DNA of 64,000 nt, taken from the NCBI RefSeq assembly GCF_007990445.1, contig NZ_AP019841.1:558001-622000 (forward strand). Direction: 5' to 3'. The DNA comes from Leptotrichia wadei. GTDB taxonomy: Bacteria > Fusobacteriota > Fusobacteriia > Fusobacteriales > Leptotrichiaceae. Below the pieces are notes generated by a model, which did not search any database, was not told the DNA's origin, and saw nothing but the letters and a program-made list of their open reading frames with translations. This document shows positions 28,279 through 34,676 of this stretch, piece by piece; positions within the stretch are counted from its first letter, which is position 1, and every line of letters begins with the position of its first letter. The position numbers and the translations under genes are program-made.

Positions 28279-28298
28279 CAAGGGGTCAAGACCCCTTG
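28279..28298. repeat. Short CAAGGGG palindrome, copy 3 (perfect)
   Basis: Arms CAAGGGGTC (28279-28287) and GACCCCTTG (28290-28298) leave a 2-bp centre. This is the most regular member of the set. Confidence 0.6.
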
Positions 28299-28346
28299 CT
28301 TCAAGATATTTATTTTATTAAATACTAAAGTTTGTGTATATTGTCA

Positions 28347-28366
28347 CAAGAGGTAAAGATCCCTTG
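28347..28366. repeat. Short CAAGGGG-type palindrome, copy 4
   Basis: A degenerate copy 49 bp after copy 3, with arms CAAGAGG and TCCCTTG. Confidence 0.45.
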
Positions 28367-28491
28367 TCAGAGAGTGGGGAAAAGAAGGAATTAGATGTAG
28401 AAAAACAGAGAAATTAGTCATAAAAAACATAGTTTTTGTTGGATTTTAAACTTTTATAAATGATTTAAATAAATAAAAAGAGGAGAAAAAA

Positions 28492-29517
28492 TTGAAAAAT
28501 AGGAAAGATGAGCATATTAGGTATGCGTTGGAGCATAGGAGTGAGTATAATAGCTTTGATGAGGTTGAGCTTATTCATTGTTCTATTCCAAAATATAATC
28601 TTGAAGAAATTGAGCTGAAAACTCAATTTGCAGGGTGTGAATTTGAAGTGCCGTTTTTTATTAATGCAATTACGGGTGGAAGTGAGAATGCGAAAAAGAT
28701 TAATCAGAAGTTGGCGAGAGTTGCGAGTGAATGTGGGTTGTTATTCGTAACTGGATCTTATAGTGCAGCTTTGAAAAATGTTGGGGATGATTCGTTTAAA
28801 ATTGTGAAAAGGGAAAATCCTGGATTGAAACTTGCTACGAATATTGGGATTGATAAGAATTTTACGGCTGGGATTAAGGCTGTTGAGGCTTTGGATCCGC
28901 TGTTTTTACAAGTTCATGTTAATCTTATGCAGGAACTTATTATGTCTGAAGGAAGCAGGAATTTTAGGGAATGGGAGAATAATTTGAGAGAATTTGCGAG
29001 AAATATTGAAGTTCCGATTGTTTTGAAGGAAGTTGGGTTTGGGATGACTGAGAATACGGTGAAAAAGGGGCTTGAACTTGGAATAAAGACTTTTGATATT
29101 AGTGGTCGTGGGGGAACTAGCTTTGCATTTATTGAAAATATGAGACGGGAAAATGGGCTCCATTATTTGGATAATTGGGGGCAGACTACGGTTTCCTGCC
29201 TTTTGAATCTGAAAGATTATGTGGATAAAGTGGAAATTATTGCAAGTGGAGGAGTTAGAAATCCGTTAGACATTGTAAAATCATTAGTTTTGGGGGCAAG
29301 AGCAGTAGGAATTTCAAAGATAATTTTAGAATTGGCTGTGAAGTATGAGGTTGAGAAAGTGATTGAAATTTTAGAGAGCTGGAAGAATGAGTGCAGGATG
29401 ATAATGTGTGCTTTGAATGCTCGGAATATTAGGGAGTTACGGAATGTTAAATATATTTTGTATGGGAAAACATTGGAATTTTTTATGCAGCAAAAAGAGG
29501 ATTTTTTAAATTTCTAG
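28492..29517 (+). CDS. fni: Type 2 isopentenyl-diphosphate delta-isomerase
   Basis: This FMN- and NAD(P)H-dependent enzyme interconverts IPP and DMAPP. The 341 residues begin with NRKDEHIRYAL, the family N-terminus. The FMN-binding region FINAITGGSENAKKIN is at about residues 57-72, and the TIM-barrel phosphate site IIASGGVRNPLDIVKSLVLGA at about 248. Translation starts at TTG behind AAGAGGAG. It follows the phosphomevalonate kinase by 251 bp, a gap that contains two short palindromes. Confidence 0.9.
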   Translation: MKNRKDEHIRYALEHRSEYNSFDEVELIHCSIPKYNLEEIELKTQFAGCEFEVPFFINAITGGSENAKKINQKLARVASECGLLFVTGSYSAALKNVGDDSFKIVKRENPGLKLATNIGIDKNFTAGIKAVEALDPLFLQVHVNLMQELIMSEGSRNFREWENNLREFARNIEVPIVLKEVGFGMTENTVKKGLELGIKTFDISGRGGTSFAFIENMRRENGLHYLDNWGQTTVSCLLNLKDYVDKVEIIASGGVRNPLDIVKSLVLGARAVGISKIILELAVKYEVEKVIEILESWKNECRMIMCALNARNIRELRNVKYILYGKTLEFFMQQKEDFLNF

Positions 29518-29589
29518 ATTTAAATTTTAGATAATTCTTGTGAATAAAAGTTAATTCATTTTTTTATATATTATTTTATTTTAAAAAGT

Positions 29590-29711
29590 GCAAGGGGGAA
29601 CAGTCGCCATCCCCCTTGCATCCCCGGCTTGTCTAAGCATTTTTTTGAAATAAAAACGAAACTCGCTACGCTCAAACATCGTTTTTATTCCAAAAAAATC
29701 ACGACATTTTT
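29590..29711. repeat. Structured palindromic repeat, copy 2 (type A)
   Basis: GCAAGGGGG/CCCCCTTGC hairpin, then a long AATAAAAACGA/TCGTTTTTATT stem enclosing ACTCGCTACGCTCAAAC. An upstream flank with TTGTGAATAAAAGTTAA begins at about 29537 and is shared with copies 3 and 5. Confidence 0.8.
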
Positions 29712-29814
29712 ATTTAATTATAAAGATTAATTCGTTGAAACAAAAAAAACTGGATTTTTCCAGTTTAATTTATTAGTAAATTTTATCTAACGAACAAGTT
29801 AGTTTTATTATAAC

Positions 29815-29893
29815 AAAAAAGACTAGAAAAATCTAGCCTAATTTGTCAACATTTTTTATACTATACAATTAAGTTCCCCTTAGGGTTTTAAGG
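29815..29893 (-). ncRNA. Predicted sRNA cassette, copy b (no peptide gene)
   Basis: The minus-strand promoter is TTGACA (29922-29927) and TATAAT (29900-29905), spacing 16. The predicted transcript has a 5' hairpin (CCTTAAAACCCTAAGG) and ends in GGCTAGAttttTCTAGTC with six T. TGTTATAAT follows as in the toxin-bearing copies. The next 50 nt contain only a hairpin and another terminator (about 29747-29768), with no peptide ORF or ribosome site. Confidence 0.65.
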
Positions 29894-29982
29894 TGTTTTA
29901 TTATACCATATTTTATGAAAATGTCAAATAAATTTTTTTAAAGTTAGATTTGTTATTGGGAAATGGGAGGAGAGTTTATTAG

Positions 29983-30672
29983 ATGAGAAAAGAAGAAGTT
30001 GGGAAGAAGAAAATTATTGTTTACGATTTTGATAAAACACTTTATGATGGGGAGACGGGGGTTAATTTTTCGGTGTTTTATTTGAAAAAGTATCCTGTTA
30101 GGTCGATTTTGTTTATGATGAAATATTCTAAGGATTTGATTTTTTATTTGCTGAAAATAATTGACTTGAGGGCTTTGAAAGAGAGATATTTTGAGTTTTT
30201 GGAGAGACATTCTAAGGAAGAGGTTGAGGAACTGGTGGCTGGGTTTTGGGAGACTAAGAGGCATAAAATTTATTCTTGGACAAGGGAGGAATTGGAAAAA
30301 AATAAGAAGGAGTGCGAGATGGTTATTGTGTCTTCGGCTAGCCCTTTGTTTTTGATTGAGAATTTTTTGCTGTCGCTTGGGTATGATAAGGTTTTTGGGA
30401 CTAATTTTGTGAATGATGGAAAAGATGGCAGGGAAACTTTTGTTGCGAAAATTGATGGGGAGAATAATAAGGGGGAGGAGAAAGTTAAGAAGCTGGATGA
30501 ATGGGCGAAGGAAAATGGGTTTGAATATGAGATTTTGAAGTTTTATTCGGATAGCTTGGCGGATGAGCCTTTGTATGATATTGCTTGTAAAAAGTATTGG
30601 ATAAAGAAGGGGGTTAAGATTGAGGGGATGCCTAAAAGGAAGACTTTATTTGATAAGTTGTTTTGGAAGTAA
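29983..30672 (+). CDS. HAD-superfamily (IB-like) phosphatase
   Basis: The 229-residue protein has the HAD nucleophile motif VYDFDKTLYDG (Asp12-type, about residues 13-23), motif II VIVSSASPLFLIENF (about 107-121), and motif III/IV around FYSDSLADEPLYD (about 182-194). A helical cap lies between, as in SerB-like IB enzymes. The substrate is unknown. AGGAG precedes the ATG. No partner gene is close, and repeats flank it on both sides. Confidence 0.82.
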   Translation: MRKEEVGKKKIIVYDFDKTLYDGETGVNFSVFYLKKYPVRSILFMMKYSKDLIFYLLKIIDLRALKERYFEFLERHSKEEVEELVAGFWETKRHKIYSWTREELEKNKKECEMVIVSSASPLFLIENFLLSLGYDKVFGTNFVNDGKDGRETFVAKIDGENNKGEEKVKKLDEWAKENGFEYEILKFYSDSLADEPLYDIACKKYWIKKGVKIEGMPKRKTLFDKLFWK

Positions 30673-30814
30673 ATTTTCTGATTTTATATTTAACTTATTT
30701 TAACATAAAGACGTCAATTACCAGATTAAAAAGTTTTACTAATTCTAAGATTTTAAGTTATTTTTGTGAATAGAAGTTAAAACTTTTCTTTATATATTAT
30801 TTTATTTTAGAAGT

Positions 30815-30938
30815 GCAAGGGGGAACAGTCGCCATCCCCCTTGCATCCCCGGCTAGTCTACGATATTTTTACGTACTAAAAAACTCGCTTACGCTCAGAC
30901 AGTTTTGTCAGCACATAAAAATGCTCCGACGGTAAATT
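30815..30938. repeat. Structured palindromic repeat, copy 3 (type B)
   Basis: The first hairpin is the same as copy 2. The second stem has different bases (ATTTTTACGTAC.../...ACATAAAAAT) and encloses CTCGCTTACGCTCAGAC. The upstream flank from about 30763 matches copies 2 and 5. Confidence 0.8.
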
Positions 30939-30978
30939 ATAAAGGGCAGAGGTAGAGGTGAAATTCGGTTTTGTCAGA

Positions 30979-31044
30979 CTATTTAGTTATTCTATAAACG
31001 ATGTATAGAACAATGATAAGTCTGATAAGATCCTCATTTGACAC
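30979..31044 (-). CDS. Putative type I toxin-like peptide, 21 aa
   Basis: Starting at GTG 31044, the product MSNEDLIRLIIVLYIVYRITK is a single predicted membrane helix with a basic end, too short for normal gene finders. AGGAGG (plus-strand CCTCCT at 31054-31059) lies 9 nt upstream. The transcript would start from TGTTATAAT just after the sRNA terminator (about 31093-31101). A CACCTC (plus GAGGTG 30955-30960) downstream could pair with the ribosome site. The 11 nt before the ribosome site are complementary to the upstream sRNA. The size and context resemble membrane-acting type I toxins; toxicity is not shown. Confidence 0.6.
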   Translation of the reverse strand: MSNEDLIRLIIVLYIVYRITK

Positions 31045-31101
31045 GGCTCTGAACCTCCTATCATAAATGTAATGAGTTGTTGAACTCAAAATTATTATAA
31101 C

Positions 31102-31177
31102 AAAAAAAGCTAGAAAAATCCAGCTTAGTTTGTCAACATTTTTATATTTATGATAGTTACCCTTAGGGTTTTAAGGT
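31102..31177 (-). ncRNA. Predicted antitoxin sRNA, copy c
   Basis: The promoter is TTGACA (31206-31211) and TATAAT (31184-31189), spacing 16, on the minus strand. The about 76-nt RNA has the shared 5' hairpin. A variable segment CTATCATAAAT (plus 31146-31156) is complementary to the peptide mRNA at 31058-31068, and TGTTGA pairs with a second block. The terminator is AAGCTGGAttttTCTAGCTT with seven T. Confidence 0.65.
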
Positions 31178-31224
31178 AGTTTTATTATATCATATTTTAT
31201 GGAAATGTCAAATGAATTTTTTAA

Positions 31225-31347
31225 GCAGGGGCATCATCGCCATGCCCCTGCACCCTGGCTAGTCTACGACATTTTTATGTACTGGCAAAAAACTCGCTTA
31301 CGCTCAGACAGTTTTGCCAGCACATAAAAATGCTCCGACGGTAAATT
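31225..31347. repeat. Structured palindromic repeat, copy 4 (type B)
   Basis: The first hairpin is GCAGGGGCA/TGCCCCTGC, a fully compensated variant of the GCAAGGGGG stem. The second stem CATTTTTATGTaCTGGCAAAA pairs with TTTTGCCAGcACATAAAAATG. It lacks the upstream flank. Confidence 0.8.
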
Positions 31348-31448
31348 GTGATTTGTATTGTTGAAAAAAGCTGGAAAAAACCAGTTTAATAATTGTTTTT
31401 TTTATTTTTTTTTGATATAATTATTTTGTAGATGAAGGGAGGAGAAAA

Positions 31449-31676
31449 ATGGTGATTTATGAAAGGAAAGTACGATTATATACAAAGTCTTTTTTAGATG
31501 AATATATTAGAGTTAATGAATTGACGAGAAAATTAAATAAGAAGATTGGGTTTTCTATATTTAAAGTCGTTGTTGATGTCGAAACTTCTACTTTGAAAGT
31601 TTTGAATAGATATGAACATAGATCTAAAAATAAATTTCAAAATACTTTTAGAGAGGTACTAAATAATGTCAGATAA
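31449..31676 (+). CDS. Small basic protein, unknown function
   Basis: This 75-residue protein is rich in K and R (VIYERKVRLYTKSFLDEYIR at its N-terminus). GGGAGGAG precedes the ATG. I recognise no family. Its last codons overlap the start of the frameshifted membrane-protein frame at 31666. Both genes sit among repeats next to the TnpB element, which suggests a mobile or decaying region. Confidence 0.45.
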   Translation: MVIYERKVRLYTKSFLDEYIRVNELTRKLNKKIGFSIFKVVVDVETSTLKVLNRYEHRSKNKFQNTFREVLNNVR

Positions 31677-31882
31677 TAAAAAATTCTGCTGAAATTACAA
31701 AAGATAGGGATAAAAAGATCTTTATTGTTTCTATTTTAGGAATGTTTTTCTTTTTGATATTAGTTGCATTATGTTTACTTACAGGTAATAAAGAAATTTT
31801 AATTGATATTTTAAAAATATTTGTAGGATTTCTTGGCAGTACAGGTTTTGGATTTTATATTCGATCTAAAAGAAATGAATAA
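31666..31882 (+). pseudogene. Small two-helix membrane protein, frameshifted at an A6 run
   Basis: ATG 31666 reads MSDNKKFC and stops after eight codons. If one A is removed from the run of six (about 31678-31683) the frame continues (NSAEITKDRDKK...) through two hydrophobic segments to TAA 31880-31882, about 70 residues. It overlaps the preceding gene's stop. It may be a decayed gene, an on/off homopolymer switch or a sequencing error. Confidence 0.5.
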
Positions 31883-31892
31883 TGATTATTAG

Positions 31893-31920
31893 TCACAGGT
31901 ATAAAATCTGTGATTTTTTT
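31893..31920 (+). terminator. Terminator after the small membrane-protein frame
   Basis: TCACAG (31893-31898) and CTGTGA (31908-31913) are followed by seven T. A second stem, AACTGG/CCAGTT (about 31947-31966), follows. Confidence 0.75.
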
Positions 31921-31983
31921 GAATAAAAATTAATTTTAACAAAAAAAACTGGATTTTTCCAGTTTTTTAGTTCCAATTTTTAA

Positions 31984-33385
31984 CAAAAAGATAGCAAGAA
32001 GTCTCCGACTTCTACAAGTGGGAGATGAATTGCTTTTTTTGTAAAAAAAATTGAAAAAAGGACATATCCATGATACAATTTTTATATAAAATATCAAAGA
32101 AAAATCATTAATAATAAAGTTTCTAAAAAAATAATTAAAAAATATATTCAAAATCAAAAGGAGGTGTAATTTTATGAAATATAATTTAGCATTCAAATAC
32201 AGAATTTATCCAAATAAAGATCAAGAATTATTGATAAATAAGACTTTTGGATGTGTTCGTTTTGTTTATAATACGATTTTGTATACTGCTAATAAGATTT
32301 ATGAAGAAACTGGAAAAAATAAAATAGTTACACCTGCCAGTTTGAAAAGTGAAAATCAATTTCTAAAAGAAGTCGACAGTCTAGCACTTTCAAATGCTCA
32401 ATTGAATGTAAAACGATCGTTTATGAATTTCTTTCAAAAGAGGGCAAAATTTCCAAGGTTCAAATCTAAAAAGAATAATGTTAAAAGTTACACGACAAAT
32501 TGTGTGAACAATTCGATACGAATTGAGGAGAATAAATATTTGGTCTTGCCAAAATTGAAAAGAATAAAATTAAAATATCATAGAGAAATACCGAAGGATT
32601 ACAAGATAAAGTCAGTAACATTGACAAACAGTAATGGAAATTACTATGTTTCCATCTTAACAGAATTTGAAAAAGAAATTCAAAAAATCCCAAGTAATGA
32701 TAAAGTAATTGGACTTGATTTTTCAATGTCTGAATTATTTGTCAGCTCTGAAAACCAAAGGGCTGATTATCCAAAATACTTTAGGATGTTGGAAGAAGAA
32801 TTGAAAAAATTACAGAAATCATTATCGAGAAAAGTGAAATTTTCTAAAAATTGGTATAAGCAAAAAGCGAAAATATCAAGATTACATGAGTATATCAAAA
32901 ATTGCCGAAGGGATTTTTTGCATAAATTGTCGAAAAATTTGTCTGAAGCGTATAATGCTGTGATTGTCGAGGATTTGAATATGAAAGGCATGAGCCAGGC
33001 ATTAAATTTTGGTAAAAGTGTAGGAGATAATGGATGGGGAATGTTTTTGAGGATGCTTGAGTATAAACTGATGTTTTTAGGGAAACAATTTTTGAAGATA
33101 GATAAGTGGTTTCCGTCATCGAAAACTTGTAGTAGATGTGGAAATATTAAAGAGGAACTGAAATTATCAGAAAGAAGTTATAAATGTGAGTGCTGCGGGA
33201 TTGAAATTGATAGGGATTACAATGCGGCATTGAATATAAAAAACATTGGAAAATTGATGTTGGAATATTAGGAAAATAAAAGAAGACAGGGTAGGAACTA
33301 CCCGAAGAGCTTGGTAAATATATTTGGCTAACAAAAGCAGATACTTCCCAAGAAGCTCCCGCTTCTAAAAGCGGGAGTAGTTCAC
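31984..33385 (+). mobile_element. IS605-family TnpB element (no tnpA)
   Basis: The 1402-bp element begins after TTAA (31980-31983) with a subterminal left hairpin (31993-32034) and ends with CTCCCGCTT/AAAGCGGGAG (33356-33377) followed by TAGTTCAC. There is no tnpA, so movement would need a transposase in trans. Ends were defined by comparison with the mini-elements at 13760 and 22091; exact boundaries are good to a few bases. Confidence 0.82.
32174..33271 (+). CDS. tnpB: TnpB RNA-guided nuclease (OrfB, IS605 family)
   Basis: The 365-residue protein has the N-terminal helix-turn-helix (LAFKYRIYPNKDQELLINK) and a RuvC-like nuclease. The acidic residues are Asp182 (IGLDFS), Glu266 (VIVEDLNMKGM) and the DRD at 346-348 (EIDRDYNAALNIK). 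A four-cysteine zinc ribbon (CSRCGN ... CECCG) lies between the last two motifs. All catalytic positions are present, so cleavage competence is plausible. AGGAGGTG precedes the ATG. The coding sequence leads directly into the presumptive omega-RNA. Confidence 0.92.
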   Translation: MKYNLAFKYRIYPNKDQELLINKTFGCVRFVYNTILYTANKIYEETGKNKIVTPASLKSENQFLKEVDSLALSNAQLNVKRSFMNFFQKRAKFPRFKSKKNNVKSYTTNCVNNSIRIEENKYLVLPKLKRIKLKYHREIPKDYKIKSVTLTNSNGNYYVSILTEFEKEIQKIPSNDKVIGLDFSMSELFVSSENQRADYPKYFRMLEEELKKLQKSLSRKVKFSKNWYKQKAKISRLHEYIKNCRRDFLHKLSKNLSEAYNAVIVEDLNMKGMSQALNFGKSVGDNGWGMFLRMLEYKLMFLGKQFLKIDKWFPSSKTCSRCGNIKEELKLSERSYKCECCGIEIDRDYNAALNIKNIGKLMLEY

Positions 33386-33405
33386 AATAGGAGATTTTGT
33401 GACTT
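33272..33405 (+). ncRNA. Presumptive omega-RNA (reRNA) scaffold and guide of TnpB
   Basis: In IS605 elements the guide RNA covers the right end and extends past it. Here 33289-33303 forms GGGTAGgaaCTACCC and 33356-33377 the terminal hairpin. The guide would be the about 16-20 nt after 33385, beginning AATAGGAGATTTTGTG. The scaffold recurs in the mini-element at 13760-13860 with compensated stems. Its 5' end is not determinable from sequence and may lie within tnpB. Confidence 0.6.
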
Positions 33406-33482
33406 TGTTAAGGAGTGTTTTTTGGTTATTTTTGTGAATAGAAGTTAAAACTTTTCTTTATATATTATTTTATTTTAAAAGT

Positions 33483-33604
33483 GCAAGGGGGAACAGTCGC
33501 CATCCCCCTTGCATCCCTGGCTTGTCTAAGCATTTTTTTGAAATAAAAACGAAACTCGCTATGCTCAAACATCGTTTTTATTCCAAAAAAATCACGACAT
33601 TTTT
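33483..33604. repeat. Structured palindromic repeat, copy 5 (type A)
   Basis: Nearly identical to copy 2 (core CTCGCTATGCTCAAAC). The upstream flank from about 33431 matches copy 3. Confidence 0.8.
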
Positions 33605-33630
33605 ATTTGATTATAAAAGTTAATTCTAAC

Positions 33631-33709
33631 AAAAAAAGCTAGAAAAAACTAGCCTAATTTGTCAATAATTTTTATTTTGTTTTATAAGTTACCCTTAGGG
33701 TTTTAAGGT
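33631..33709 (-). ncRNA. Predicted sRNA cassette, copy d (no peptide gene)
   Basis: The promoter TTGACA (33738-33743) and TATAAT (33716-33721), spacing 16, is intact on the minus strand, with the same 5' hairpin and terminator. The downstream -10 used by toxin-bearing copies reads TAGAAT instead of TATAAT, and the structured repeat follows directly, so the peptide part is gone. Confidence 0.62.
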
Positions 33710-33923
33710 GCTTTTATTATATTATATTTTGAGAAAATGTCAAATGAAATTTTTTTGAATAATTGTAGATACAAAGATTATTAATAAAAATAAAAAATTT
33801 TTTGGAGGGAAATTTTTAGAAATATAAGGGAAATATAGGGAAAATATGGGGGATGTTAAAGGGAAAAATGATTAGGAAATTTTTAAAAAACGGTTAAAAA
33901 GGGGGCGAAATGTTGAAAAAAAC

Positions 33924-33952
33924 TTGACTTATCTTTTTTGATAGGGTATACT
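33924..33952 (+). promoter_or_regulatory. Strong promoter of autotransporter A
   Basis: TTGACT (33924-33929) and TATACT (33947-33952) are spaced 17 bp, 725 bp upstream of the start codon, which gives a very long leader. The stretch 33755-33923 is AT-rich with no gene seen. Confidence 0.7.
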
Positions 33953-34174
33953 AAGAATATATCAATAGTCTTTTAAAAAGATATGGGTTTAATAATTTAT
34001 AATATAGAAAAAAAGGTAAAGGTTGAGAGAAAATAAGTTTTGTAAAGTTGAGCTATTAAATCTGTTGTGTTTAATATTGATTTCATGCGTTGAATACGGA
34101 GTTCGGGCAGGTTTTGGGACGGAATTGGTATGGATAAGGGCTTGGACAGGAATTTATAAGGATCAGGAAAATAG

Positions 34175-34321
34175 ATGGCTGGAAACTGGAAGCGGCTGAC
34201 GGCTTTTGGTAGAGGAACTGGATATTTGGCTTGGCATCTTATTAGGATTTACTGTTTAAGGTTGGAGAATTTAGGGAAGTATAGGGAGATTTTCACTTTG
34301 AAATCACTATCAAATCACTAA
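34175..34321 (+). CDS. Possible 48-aa leader ORF
   Basis: ATG 34175 opens 48 codons (MAGNWKRLTAFGRGTGYLAW at its start) in the leader of autotransporter A, with AAGGATCAGG nearby. There is no counterpart upstream of autotransporter B and no recognised family. It is listed because this 700-bp leader is otherwise unexplained; it may be chance. Confidence 0.2.
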   Translation: MAGNWKRLTAFGRGTGYLAWHLIRIYCLRLENLGKYREIFTLKSLSNH

Positions 34322-34368
34322 ATCCATCATTTTTGCTTTAATGGTGGGTTAATAATTATCACTACGAA

Positions 34369-34676
34369 AGTCCTCTATGGCCCCCCCTTAAGGACTCTCC
34401 CTCATCCATCCCCATTCCCACCAGGATTTGCTGGACTTTGTTGAGGGTGTTTGAAAGGTTTTTTGAAAAATAAGGCTATTCTGATACTTTTTAGGCATCT
34501 TGAAGGATGTCTAAATCTAAAAATAGGCGGCTGTGAAGGCTGGAAATCGTGAAAATTAAGAACCTAGGGCAAGAAATCTTGCTTTGTCGGCAAGGGGAAG
34601 CAACCTTTGTCAGGGTGACTAATTGGAACTTGGCTTTTATGGACGGCTGTAAATTTACAAATTTTAGGAGGAAAAA
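34369..34676 (+). promoter_or_regulatory. 308-bp conserved 5' leader of autotransporter A
   Basis: The sequence from AGTCCTCTATGG to the ATG recurs, almost identical, before autotransporter B (58438-58745). It is more GC-rich than its surroundings and contains a C7 tract, a CATC..GATG hairpin and a final AGGAGG. Conservation in non-coding sequence could reflect recent duplication, gene conversion or a regulatory RNA structure. Confidence 0.6.

Noticed and set aside
29590..33604. Regularly recurring palindromic sequence that could suggest a CRISPR array
   Set aside because: Units are about 125 bp, irregularly spaced by hundreds of bases, with internal stems; there are no short spacers and no cas genes.
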